Part shown: in pieces, positions 6,325 to 13,679 of the stretch
Layout: every line of letters starts with the position of its first letter
Position numbering within the stretch: the first letter of the stretch is position 1
Origin: JANXLS01 sp038227045
Lineage (GTDB): Bacteria > Planctomycetota > SZUA-567 > H5-PLA8
Reading direction: 5' to 3'
Length of the DNA stretch: 14,896 bases
NCBI GenBank assembly: GCA_038227045.1
Contig: JBBRQD010000130.1
Coordinates: 1-14,896 of the forward strand
Made by a program: the position numbers and the translations under genes
Notes under the pieces: model-generated
What the model saw: only the letters and a program-made list of their open reading frames with translations
What the model was told of the DNA's origin: nothing
Databases searched by the model: none

Positions 6325-7557
6325 ATGGCTGTCAAAGTTGGAATGAAATGGAGTTCGGCGATCGGCACGGATTCCGACACGGACAAAGCGCTGGAAGAAG
6401 CTCTGGGCCAAATCACCTCCGAGTTGCGCGGCGAGCAGCCTGACGTCGTCTTCCTCTTTATTTCGCCGCACCATCGGGCGAATTACGCGCGGGCCGGCGC
6501 AGCAATCGTCAAGCGATTGAATCCCAAACACATGCTGGGCTGCTCCGGCGGCGGCATCATCGGCGCCGGGAAAGAATTGGAACACAAGCCTGCAATCTCG
6601 ATCACCACCGCCGTTTTGCCGGATGTGACCGTGACTCCGTTTCACCTCGATGATGAAACCCTGCCCGGACCGGATGACGCGCCGGGGCGCTGGGAAGAAG
6701 CGGTCGGCGTGCACGCGGCGGACGATCCGAAATTTGTCGTCGTGGCCGACCCGTTCAGCATGATGCGCGCCGAGGACATGCTGCGCGGCTTCGATTATGC
6801 ATTTCCGAAATCGATTAAAATCGGCGGCCTGGCCAGCGGCTCGAACGGGCCGGGGCAGAACGCGCTGTATCTCGATCACGCGTTTCGAAGGGCGGGGGCG
6901 GTGGGCCTGGCGTTCTCCGGCGCGCTGGTGGTGGACACGCTGGTGGCTCAAGGCTGCCGCCCGATCGGCAAGCCCATGCGCGTCACGCGCTGTTCGAAGA
7001 ATCTATTGATTGAACTCGATAAGAAACCGGCGCTGGCGGCGCTCTCCGAATTGTTTGAAACAGCAAGCGAGCGCGAGCAGGAATTGATCCGCACATCGTT
7101 GTTTCTCGGGATCGTGATGGACCCGTTCAAAGCCGGCGAACCGCAGCCGGGCGATTTTCTCATTCGAAATTTGATGGGCCTGGACTCGCAGCGCGGTGTC
7201 CTGGCGATCGGCACGATGCTGGATGAAGGCCAGACCGTGCAGTTTCACCTGCGCGAAGCCAGCGCGGCGAGCGCCGATCTCGAAGCGGTTTTATGGCGCT
7301 ATGGCACCGAACGGATGAATGCGATGAAAGGCGAATCGCTGCCGGCCCCGCCGCGCGGCGCGCTGTTGTTTTCGTGTCTCGGCCGCGGCGAAAATCTTTA
7401 CGGAAAGCCGGATCACGACAGCATGGCCTTTGCGTCGAAGTTCGTCGACGTGCCGCTGGGCGGATTTTTCTGCAACGGCGAAATCGGACCGGTCGGAGGC
7501 ACGACGTATCTTCACGGTTTCACGTCCTGCTTCGGGATTTTCAGAGATAAGGATTGA
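6325..7557 (+). CDS. FIST domain signal-transduction protein (FIST_N + FIST_C)
   Basis: The 410-residue protein matches stand-alone FIST proteins, a sensory module proposed to bind small ligands such as amino acids. FIST_N covers about residues 25-215, beginning near P-D-V-V-F-L-F-I-S and including M-L-G-C-S-G-G-G-I-I-G-A-G and the IKIGGLASGS segment. FIST_C covers about 220-405 and ends with the diagnostic G-G-F-F-C-N-G-E-I-G-P-V-G-G-T-T-Y-L-H-G-F-T-S. No kinase, GGDEF or methyl-accepting domain is attached and no membrane helix is seen, so any output partner is encoded elsewhere. ATG 6325 follows a GGAGCGGAG purine run (6313-6321), which decides the start. A perfect TATAAT lies at 6307-6312 but is too close to the start and lacks a -35 match. 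Confidence 0.9.
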   Translation: MAVKVGMKWSSAIGTDSDTDKALEEALGQITSELRGEQPDVVFLFISPHHRANYARAGAAIVKRLNPKHMLGCSGGGIIGAGKELEHKPAISITTAVLPDVTVTPFHLDDETLPGPDDAPGRWEEAVGVHAADDPKFVVVADPFSMMRAEDMLRGFDYAFPKSIKIGGLASGSNGPGQNALYLDHAFRRAGAVGLAFSGALVVDTLVAQGCRPIGKPMRVTRCSKNLLIELDKKPALAALSELFETASEREQELIRTSLFLGIVMDPFKAGEPQPGDFLIRNLMGLDSQRGVLAIGTMLDEGQTVQFHLREASAASADLEAVLWRYGTERMNAMKGESLPAPPRGALLFSCLGRGENLYGKPDHDSMAFASKFVDVPLGGFFCNGEIGPVGGTTYLHGFTSCFGIFRDKD

Positions 7558-7564
7558 AAATTTT

Positions 7565-7600
7565 CACCGCAAGAGGACGCCGAGGTTCGCAGAGGACGGC
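7565..7600. repeat. Degenerate direct GAGGACGC-type repeat
   Basis: The stretch repeats variants of a short purine-rich unit: GCAAGAGGACGC, GCCGAGGTTC, GCAGAGGACGGC. It resembles the 'accgcagaggacgcagagg' class of intergenic repeats I know from several bacterial phyla, here decayed. It starts in the 12-base palindrome TGAAAATTTTCA (7555-7566), which includes the FIST stop codon. It is non-coding in all frames that I would trust. Confidence 0.45.
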
Positions 7601-7640
7601 AGGAGGAAAGCGGATGCAAATCGCTTACATAATACCTCCT
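7601..7640. terminator. Nested short stems at the FIST/Nudix convergent junction
   Basis: AGGAGG (7601-7606) can pair with CCTCCT (7635-7640). Inside it AAGCG (7608-7612) can pair with CGCTT (7622-7626), giving two nested stems within 40 bases. The structure lies two bases before the Nudix stop codon and about 43 bases after the FIST stop. There is no long T tract on either side, so terminator activity is a guess from position and pairing. Confidence 0.35.
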
Positions 7641-7642
7641 TC

Positions 7643-8044
7643 TCAAGTCTTGTCCTGGAGCCACGCGATCAAGCCCGGCAATACGGGATGCAACTGTAAA
7701 ATCTCTTCGGCGCGGAGCCAACGCACTTCCGCTACTTCTTCCGGGTGCGGTTTTAAATCACCCGCCGAACCGGTCAATTCCACGCGAAACCAGTGAAGTT
7801 GGTAGACGCCGTTCGGGGAAATCGATTCGTGGACTTGTTCGCGCGCGGTCACGCGCAGAGCTAGTTCTTCGAATACTTCGCGCTCCATTGCATCTTCCAA
7901 TTCTTCGCCAGGCTCGACTTCGCCGCCCGCGAAGCACCACCATCCGGGGGCGCGCACCAGAGTCAATCCCCGACGGATAACCAAGTACCGGCCGCTGGAA
8001 TCTTGAAGAATCGCGACGACACCTTTTTTTTCTGGTTTCGGCAT
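7643..8044 (-). CDS. Nudix hydrolase
   Basis: The 133-residue protein carries a Nudix box at residues 41-63 (GEVEPGEELEDAMEREVFEE followed by LAL). It fits G-x5-E-x7-R-E-U-x-E-E-x-G-U except that the last Gly is Ala. The metal-binding R-E-x-x-E-E core is intact. Nudix enzymes cleave nucleoside diphosphates linked to another group; many short single-domain members like this clean up damaged nucleotides or act as RNA pyrophosphohydrolases. The W-W-C-F-A-G-G run just before the box is typical of the fold. ATG 8044 gives the standard start (MPKPEKKGVVAIL). A TTG at 8173 would add 43 residues, including cysteine-rich sequence foreign to the family, and would overlap the lipA promoter region. It is divergent from lipA. 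The exact substrate cannot be inferred. Confidence 0.88.
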   Translation of the reverse strand: MPKPEKKGVVAILQDSSGRYLVIRRGLTLVRAPGWWCFAGGEVEPGEELEDAMEREVFEELALRVTAREQVHESISPNGVYQLHWFRVELTGSAGDLKPHPEEVAEVRWLRAEEILQLHPVLPGLIAWLQDKT

Positions 8045-8160
8045 TTTGAAATCCACACGCCTGTCTCTTATTTCGCAGCACGTCTTTTCCGTGCAATTTG
8101 GAAACAAGTCAAGGCCAACATGCGAAATAAACGCGTCCGTATTCGCGATACTCAGTTCAG

Positions 8161-8189
8161 TTGACTTGCCCAATTCGATACTTTAGACT
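8161..8189 (+). promoter_or_regulatory. Candidate sigma-70 type promoter for lipA
   Basis: TTGACT (8161-8166) is followed after 17 bases by TAGACT (8184-8189), five and four matches to the -35 and -10 consensus. Transcription would begin near 8196, only about three bases before ATG 8199. If real, this gives a nearly leaderless lipA mRNA, consistent with the lack of a visible ribosome site. The match is weak enough to arise by chance. Confidence 0.3.
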
Positions 8190-8198
8190 GCCCGAACG

Positions 8199-9089
8199 AT
8201 GAACAATATCCGCAAACGCGCCCGTGAATTTCCCGAGTGGCTCAAAAAGCCTTGGCCTGCGCAGTACGACATGCGCACACATCGCATCCTCGAGGATTTG
8301 AAACTCAACACCGTCTGCCAGTCCGCCGAATGCCCGAACCTGGGCGAATGCTGGTCGCGCGGGGCGGCGACGTTCATGATTCTTGGCGAAAGCTGCACGC
8401 GCTCCTGCAATTTCTGCGCGGTGACGACCGGGCGCGGCGAATCCCTCGAATCGCTCTCCGACGAACCTGCTCGCGTGGCGCAGGCGACCAAACAGCTCGG
8501 CCTCAAACATGTCGTCGTCACCAGCGTCGCGCGCGACGACCTCGCCGACGAAGGCGCCGATCATTTCGCCAAAGTCATCCGCACGCTGCGCGCGTATTGC
8601 GGCCCGGAGTTGGTGATCGAAGTCCTGACGCCCGATTTTCACGCGCGCCGCGAGTGCCTCGAAATCGTGCTCGCCGCGCGCCCGAATGTGTTTAATCACA
8701 ATATGGAAACGACCGAAAAATTGCACCGCGAAGTGCGTCCGCAGGGAAACTACCGCCGCACGCTCAATGTCTTGCGTCTGGCCAAAGAGCTTTCGCCGGA
8801 TGTCACCACCAAGAGCGGAATGATGGTGGGCCTCGGCGAAACACCCGGCGAAGTCCGCACTGGCATCGCCGATCTGCGCGAGGCGGGTTGCGATATTCTG
8901 ACGATCGGGCAATACTTGCAGCCGTCGAAGACGCATCTTCCCGTCAAGGAATATGTGCATCCGGATACGTTCAAAAGTTACGAAGATTACGCGCTCGCGA
9001 TCGGTTTCCGCGCGGCCGCGTGCGGCCCGTTTGTGCGCTCGAGTTATCAGGCGGAATTGGTTTTGGAACATGCGAAGGAATTGTTTTAA
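8199..9089 (+). CDS. lipA: Lipoyl synthase
   Basis: The 296-residue radical SAM enzyme inserts two sulfur atoms into octanoyl groups on lipoyl carrier proteins, making the lipoyl cofactor of pyruvate and 2-oxoglutarate dehydrogenases and the glycine cleavage system. The auxiliary cluster motif C-x4-C-x5-C is at Cys40, Cys45 and Cys51 (CQSAECPNLGEC). The radical SAM motif C-x3-C-x2-C is at Cys66, Cys70 and Cys73. The C-terminal R-S-S-Y motif, whose serine ligates the auxiliary cluster, is present in VRSSYQAELV. Family signatures such as V-T-S-V-x-R-D-D-L, N-H-N-x-E-T, K-S-G-x-M-x-G-L-G-E-T and Q-Y-L-Q-P are all seen, and the length is normal. No lipB or dehydrogenase gene is adjacent; the gene stands alone, divergent from the Nudix gene. 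Confidence 0.98.
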   Translation: MNNIRKRAREFPEWLKKPWPAQYDMRTHRILEDLKLNTVCQSAECPNLGECWSRGAATFMILGESCTRSCNFCAVTTGRGESLESLSDEPARVAQATKQLGLKHVVVTSVARDDLADEGADHFAKVIRTLRAYCGPELVIEVLTPDFHARRECLEIVLAARPNVFNHNMETTEKLHREVRPQGNYRRTLNVLRLAKELSPDVTTKSGMMVGLGETPGEVRTGIADLREAGCDILTIGQYLQPSKTHLPVKEYVHPDTFKSYEDYALAIGFRAAACGPFVRSSYQAELVLEHAKELF

Positions 9090-9129
9090 AATAATTCATT
9101 CAGTCTAAACGGTCATAGACCCATCCCTA

Positions 9130-9155
9130 ACTTTCGATCGTTCAAGTATTTTTTT
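9130..9155 (+). terminator. Weak candidate terminator downstream of lipA
   Basis: A four-base ACTT (9130-9133) / AAGT (9144-9147) pairing is followed by A and seven T residues (9149-9155). The stem is short and may not be stable. Its position, 40 bases after the lipA stop and before the next start, is the main argument. Confidence 0.25.
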
Positions 9156-9242
9156 AGTATCCCATGGAGAGAATGGGCGCCTTGAGGTTGGAGTGTGTAA
9201 CAGTCAGCGGCTCAATCTTGCGGCGTTTTCATTGAGATCACA

Positions 9243-11135
9243 ATGGCACAAATTGATACGGCGTGGAGATTTCCCAGAGCCTTGCTCGTGGCGGCGACTA
9301 TCACCGCATGTCTTTATTTTGCTCAAGATGTCATAATTCCACTGACGTTAGCCGCACTCCTAAGCTTTTTGCTCGCCCCGTTAGTGACTCGTTTGGAACG
9401 CTGGAATCTGAATCGCACGTCTTCGGTCGTTATCGTCATCGTGGCGACGCTCATCGGCTTCGGGGGAATCGGATGGATTATCACAAATCAATTTGTTGAT
9501 TTAGCCGAAAAACTTCCGAGTTACAAAGAAAACGTTGAACAGAAATTGCAGGCATTGAACGGTCGCACCAGTGCCGTATTCAGCAATGCGAGCAAAGTGT
9601 TGGACGATCTGGCGCAGAAAGGCGCGCTTCCGCGCATCGAACCGCAGCCGCGCCCGGCAATCACGCACCAGATTCCCACGGATGTTCCGGCTGTAGCGCC
9701 CCCCGTGGCCTCGGTTGTTCCCACACCTGTCATGGTCGTTGCGAAGGATACGAATTCGCTGGAAATGTTGCGGCTGGTGCTGGGCCAGCTCCTGACACCT
9801 TTGGGAAAAGCGGCGATCGTGATCATCTTGACGGCGTTCATGTTGATTGGGCGCGAGGAGTTGCGCGATCGGCTTATCCGCCTCGCCGGCACATCAAAAT
9901 TGCATATCACCACTCAGGCGCTGGACGACGCTGGAGAACGCGTGAGCCGCTATTTGTTCATGCAATTGATCATCAATTCCGTCTATGGAGCCGCGGTTGC
10001 GGTCGGACTTTTTTTCATTGGAGTGCCAAATGCGCTGATGTGGGGGATGCTGTCGATGATCCTTCGATTCATTCCCTATCTGGGATTTTGGATGGCCGCC
10101 GGTATTCCGTTTTTGCTCGCGCTGGCCTCGCCGTCGTGGTTTCAGCCTGTTGCAACGCTATCCCTGTTTGCGTTGCTCGAATTGGTCACGAATAATGTGG
10201 AGCCGGGATTGTACGGCACGAGCACGGGATTGTCATCCTTGGCGGTTCTGGCCGCCGCGCTGTTTTGGGGCTGGCTGTGGGGGCCGATGGGTTTGCTGCT
10301 GTCCACGCCGCTGAGCGTCGTGCTGGTTGTTTTGGGAAAGCATGTGCCGCAACTGGAATTCCTTTCTGTCGTCATGAGCGACGAGCCAGTCTTGCAGCCC
10401 CACGTGCGGCTTTATCAGCGTATCCTGGCGACGGATTACGAAGAGGCCGAGGATCTATTCGAGGAATTCACCAAGGGTAAAACATTGTCTGAAGCGTACG
10501 ATAATTTCGTGTTGCCGGCACTGGCGCTGGCGGAATCCGATTATCATTTTGAGCGGATTGACGACAGCCGGCGCAAGACGGTGCACGACAATATGCTTGA
10601 ATTCGTCCGCGATTTGGGTGCCCGGAGAGAGCAAGCGAAGCCCCTTGATGGGCTGCCCGCCGAGCCCGGGGAAAAGGTGTCTAGCGATTGCGAGGCACCA
10701 CCTGTGGAACAGGGCCGGCTCGCCCATGTTGAAGTCATTTGTTTCCCAGCTCACGACGAAGCCGACGAGATCGGCGGAATGATGCTTGCGCAAATTTTGC
10801 GAACCGAGGGCGTAAACATCCAGGTCGCCTCCGTTGCCAGCCTCGCGTCTGAAATGGTGGACGTTATCGAAGAGCGAAAGATTGAGGTGATCTGCATCTC
10901 TTCGATGACTCAAAAAGCAGCGCGGCATGCGCGCTATTTGTTTAAACGGATTCGCGACCGCTACCCGAAATTGCCCATGGTTGTGGCTTTATGGAGCAAC
11001 AAAATGGGACAGGAAAAAGCGCGGCGGTTGCTGGGCTGTGGCGAAAACGATACCGTTGCGACAACAGCCGCCGAAGCTACAAAAGATCTCCTGCATTTGA
11101 TCGTCCACTGCGCTGACCGCAAGCCGGACAAGTAA
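9243..11135 (+). CDS. AI-2E family transporter with a cobalamin-binding-like C-terminal region
   Basis: The product has 630 residues. Residues about 10-370 form an AI-2E family (UPF0118/PerM) permease: two N-terminal helices, a third hydrophobic stretch, a Pro/Val-rich loop (about 135-165), then helices including the conserved I-P-Y-L-G-F-W motif and a closing G-P-M-G-L-L-L-S-T-P-L-S segment. Residues about 382-470 look helical (L-Y-Q-R-I-L-A-T-D-Y-E-E-A-E-D-L ... L-P-A-L-A-L-A-E), like the helical cap before B12-binding domains. Residues about 494-600 look Rossmann-like (HVEVICFPAHDEADEIGG ...), where D-x-H-x-x-G has lost its His. Similar long forms are known in other bacteria. The start ATG 9243 has only a weak GAGA upstream. 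AI-2E members export autoinducers, ions or other small molecules; the substrate here is unknown. Confidence 0.88.
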   Translation: MAQIDTAWRFPRALLVAATITACLYFAQDVIIPLTLAALLSFLLAPLVTRLERWNLNRTSSVVIVIVATLIGFGGIGWIITNQFVDLAEKLPSYKENVEQKLQALNGRTSAVFSNASKVLDDLAQKGALPRIEPQPRPAITHQIPTDVPAVAPPVASVVPTPVMVVAKDTNSLEMLRLVLGQLLTPLGKAAIVIILTAFMLIGREELRDRLIRLAGTSKLHITTQALDDAGERVSRYLFMQLIINSVYGAAVAVGLFFIGVPNALMWGMLSMILRFIPYLGFWMAAGIPFLLALASPSWFQPVATLSLFALLELVTNNVEPGLYGTSTGLSSLAVLAAALFWGWLWGPMGLLLSTPLSVVLVVLGKHVPQLEFLSVVMSDEPVLQPHVRLYQRILATDYEEAEDLFEEFTKGKTLSEAYDNFVLPALALAESDYHFERIDDSRRKTVHDNMLEFVRDLGARREQAKPLDGLPAEPGEKVSSDCEAPPVEQGRLAHVEVICFPAHDEADEIGGMMLAQILRTEGVNIQVASVASLASEMVDVIEERKIEVICISSMTQKAARHARYLFKRIRDRYPKLPMVVALWSNKMGQEKARRLLGCGENDTVATTAAEATKDLLHLIVHCADRKPDK

Positions 11136-11163
11136 GGGTCTTTCCTGCATTCGCACATCAATG

Positions 11164-11228
11164 TTAAACGCCGATGGACGCAGATAAAGTCATCAAGAGT
11201 TGTTATTCATCTGCATCCATCCGTTTAA
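11164..11228. terminator. Imperfect inverted repeat at the AI-2E/VWA convergent junction
   Basis: The left arm 11164-11188 (TTAAACG, two extra C, then GATGGACGCAGATAAA) pairs with the right arm 11204-11228, with few mismatches and a two-base bulge around a 15-base loop. The outer TTAAACG/CGTTTAA pairing is perfect. The sequence resembles the 'cgccgatggacgcagataaa' intergenic repeat class found in many phyla. Its place between two converging stops (11135 and 11248), with T-rich outer arms, suits a bidirectional terminator. Confidence 0.6.
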
Positions 11229-11247
11229 TTTAAACTATCGAACTTCT

Positions 11248-11541
11248 CTATCGTTCTCCGCGCAACTCCGCCGCCTTTCGTGCCAGTTGAATGAAGTCTT
11301 TGCGGTAGCCGCCTTCGTCCGTGCCGCGGTTGTCGTCGGCCAGTTCGATGACACGGCGCATCGTGGCATTTTGAACGTGCGGCGATTGCTTCAGGATCTG
11401 TCCGAAGAGCGCGACGGCCGAGCCGAATTTAAAATCCCCCGAGGCCTGCTCGAACGCGGCGCCTTTGTCGGTGAACGCGAATTCCAAGCGCTTGCTCACG
11501 GTGCCTTCCACTTGTTTGTAGCGGATTTTCAGTGTCAACAA
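11248..11541 (-). pseudogene. Frame-shifted C-terminal YfbK domain (DUF3520-like) of the VWA protein
   Basis: These 97 residues begin LTLKIRYKQVEG and contain S-K-R-L-E-F-A-F-T-D-K-G-A-A-F-E-Q-A-S-G-D-F-K-F-G-S-A-V-A-x-F-G and E-G-G-Y-R-K-D-F-I-Q-L-A-R-K-A. This is the characteristic C-terminal domain of YfbK-type VWA proteins and is expected directly after the VWA-side sequence V-D-P-L-K-Y-Q. It lies one base back (-1) from the 11535-13673 frame. The frame is open upstream to at least 11610 and reads A-V-T-A-D-G-V-S-P-E-L-L-T-L-K-I, so this is a continuation rather than an independent gene. A TTG at 11541 overlaps the upstream TGA (11537-11535), so re-initiation is conceivable, but no ribosome site is evident. 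Confidence 0.8.
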
Positions 11542-13673
11542 TTCCGGGCTGACGCCGTCCGCCGTGACGGGCGCGGCGACTGTGGTTCGGCCGGCTTCGA
11601 TTGATATTTCAACGGATCGACGCCGGGTTGCGACGCATTTGTGGGCACGACTTCGTAGAATGCCGTGACCGTGTGGCCGGCGCCGACATTGCCTGCGTCC
11701 TTGGCATCGTTGTTGAAATCGTGGGCGGCCAACGCGCGCTTTTCGTAACCGATCAAGCGGTAGGCTTGAGCGTTCGCGGGATTGAATTCGACCTGGAATT
11801 TCACGTCTTTCGCGACGGCCACCAGCGTTCCGTTCATCTGTTCAATCAGCACTTTGCGCGACTCTTCGGCCGAATCGATGTACGCGTAGTTGCCGTGGCC
11901 CGCGTCCGCGAGGCGCTGCAGCATCGCGTCCTTCAGGTTCCCCATGCCATAGCCCAAAGCGGTCAAGCACACGTTGGTTTTGGATTCCCCTTCGATCATC
12001 TTCACCAGTTCGTCCGGGGGGGAGACGCCCATGTTGAAATCGCCGTCCGTCGCCAGGACGATTCGGTTGACGCCGCCTTTTATGAAATGCTCTTTCGCAA
12101 GGGCATACGCGGTTTGAATTCCCGCGCCACCGTTGGTGCCGCCCGACGCGACGAGCGAATCGATCACGCCTATGATGTGGGCTTTTTCGGTGCAGTTCGT
12201 GGATTGTAGCGCGATGCCGGACTGCCCCGCGTAAGTGACGATAGCGACGCAATCGTTTTCGCCGAGCTTGCTGACGAGCGACTTCAACCCTTCTTTAACG
12301 AGAGGCAGGCGATCGGGGGCTCTCATCGATCCCGACACATCAATCAGAAACACGAAGTTGCCGGCCGGGCGTTTGGCCGCTGCGATTTCCTGCGCTTTGA
12401 TGGCGACGCGCACGAGCCTGTGCGACGGGTTCCAGGGGCACGCGGCGGCTTCGACATTCACACCAAACGGATCGTCGGATTTAATCGTCTCGTAGTGGTA
12501 CTTGAAATAATTAATCAACTCCTCGATGCGCACGGCGTCCACTGGCGGCAACTGGTTCGAGGTCAGGAAGCGCCGCACGTTGGCGAAGGACGCGGTATCG
12601 ACATCGGCGGAGAAGGTCGAAAGCGGAGCGGTGCGCACGGATTCGAAGCCGCTCTGCGGATAGACGGCATAGGTTTCGCCGGTGTGCGGAACGGCGGGCG
12701 TGGGGTTGGCGTTTTCGATGTACGCCCAATAGCCGCGCGCGGGGGTGTCGTTGGGTTTGTCCGCCGAGGGCTTAACCGGGATCGGAGTTGCAACGGGCGG
12801 TGCAGGCTTCTTGCTGAAGTTTCTGGTATTGGCAACTTCAGGGATGGCGACTGGAGCAGGCTTCTTTTCTGCCGGCGGAGCAATCGTCACGACATCCGGA
12901 AGTTTGGAAGGCTCGACAGGCATTGACTTCTTTTGGGGGACGAGGGTATTAGGTTTTATGTTCAGCAATTTTCCGATTGTCGCAGCATTCGCTGGCTCTT
13001 CCTTTTTCTTGTATCCCAACGCGTAATCTTCTGCCGGAATGATCTTACCGCTTGCATGGTTTGTGTCCTTCCTACCCTTTTTTTCATCATTAAAGACTGT
13101 ATCGATCGGCGTCTTTGCCACCACAGGCGGCGTGATTTCGGATTTATCCACAAGACCGGTGATCGACTTGACACCGCCCTCCGACGTTGGCCGATCAATA
13201 TTGAAGGTCTCGAAGTGATCCGCAGTAGTGGCTTTTTCCAGAATATCCGTCGGGACTTCGATCTCGTCCTTGACGCGTCTGCCGCTGCTCACTCCGCCTC
13301 CCCAGTCGCGATTGCTCTTTTCGCTCATATCGCCGGCGTCAGCTTTTTTATATAAAGAAGACGGCTGAATTACGAAAACTTCAGAGAAAACAGTGCCTGA
13401 TTTCTTTGTTGCTGCGGGTTGATCGTTCGTGGACTTGGAAATGGGGTCACTGTTGTTCGTTTCATCGGGGCGGCCGGAATATTTCAGTCCGTCGATAGTC
13501 GATGACGATCCCTCCGTTGCCACAATTTGCGGTGAAAGTCTGTTGTACGAGGCCAATTTCTCAGGTGAAGGACTCATTTGATTTCTGAAAAGCACAAATC
13601 CCAGCACGATTGACGCAGCGCATACCGTCGCATACGCAATGAATCGATTCGACCGGTTCCGCTTTGGAAGCAC
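11535..13673 (-). CDS. YfbK-type von Willebrand factor A domain protein, membrane-anchored, interrupted
   Basis: The open frame has 712 residues. A single membrane anchor lies near residues 11-29 (FIAYATVCAASIVLGFVLF). It is followed by about 300 residues of low-complexity Pro/Lys/Thr-rich sequence, then a VWA N-terminal (YfbK_N) segment with S-T-F-S-A-D-V-D-T-A-S-F-A-N-V-R-R. The VWA domain has a complete MIDAS: D445-x-S-x-S449, T513 and D543 (ATDGD), so it should bind a metal and a protein partner. The normal final domain is missing because the frame runs off into S-R-R-T-A-S-A-R-N-C and TGA; it is found at 11248-11541 in the -1 frame. The GTG start at 13673 lacks a ribosome site and lies in the same frame as the 79-residue frame upstream, separated by one TAG. 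Both lesions suggest a damaged gene. Confidence 0.85.
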   Translation of the reverse strand: MLPKRNRSNRFIAYATVCAASIVLGFVLFRNQMSPSPEKLASYNRLSPQIVATEGSSSTIDGLKYSGRPDETNNSDPISKSTNDQPAATKKSGTVFSEVFVIQPSSLYKKADAGDMSEKSNRDWGGGVSSGRRVKDEIEVPTDILEKATTADHFETFNIDRPTSEGGVKSITGLVDKSEITPPVVAKTPIDTVFNDEKKGRKDTNHASGKIIPAEDYALGYKKKEEPANAATIGKLLNIKPNTLVPQKKSMPVEPSKLPDVVTIAPPAEKKPAPVAIPEVANTRNFSKKPAPPVATPIPVKPSADKPNDTPARGYWAYIENANPTPAVPHTGETYAVYPQSGFESVRTAPLSTFSADVDTASFANVRRFLTSNQLPPVDAVRIEELINYFKYHYETIKSDDPFGVNVEAAACPWNPSHRLVRVAIKAQEIAAAKRPAGNFVFLIDVSGSMRAPDRLPLVKEGLKSLVSKLGENDCVAIVTYAGQSGIALQSTNCTEKAHIIGVIDSLVASGGTNGGAGIQTAYALAKEHFIKGGVNRIVLATDGDFNMGVSPPDELVKMIEGESKTNVCLTALGYGMGNLKDAMLQRLADAGHGNYAYIDSAEESRKVLIEQMNGTLVAVAKDVKFQVEFNPANAQAYRLIGYEKRALAAHDFNNDAKDAGNVGAGHTVTAFYEVVPTNASQPGVDPLKYQSKPAEPQSPRPSRRTASARNC

Positions 13674-13679
13674 CGCAGG

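Noticed and set aside
8157..9071. Long minus-strand open frame opposite lipA.
   Set aside because: LipA is unmistakable on the plus strand; the opposite frame has the codon pattern of a shadow.
11535..11541. Programmed -1 frameshifting as the explanation for the split VWA gene.
   Set aside because: No slippery heptamer or downstream pseudoknot was evident, and a second lesion (TAG) in the same gene makes mutation or sequence error more likely.
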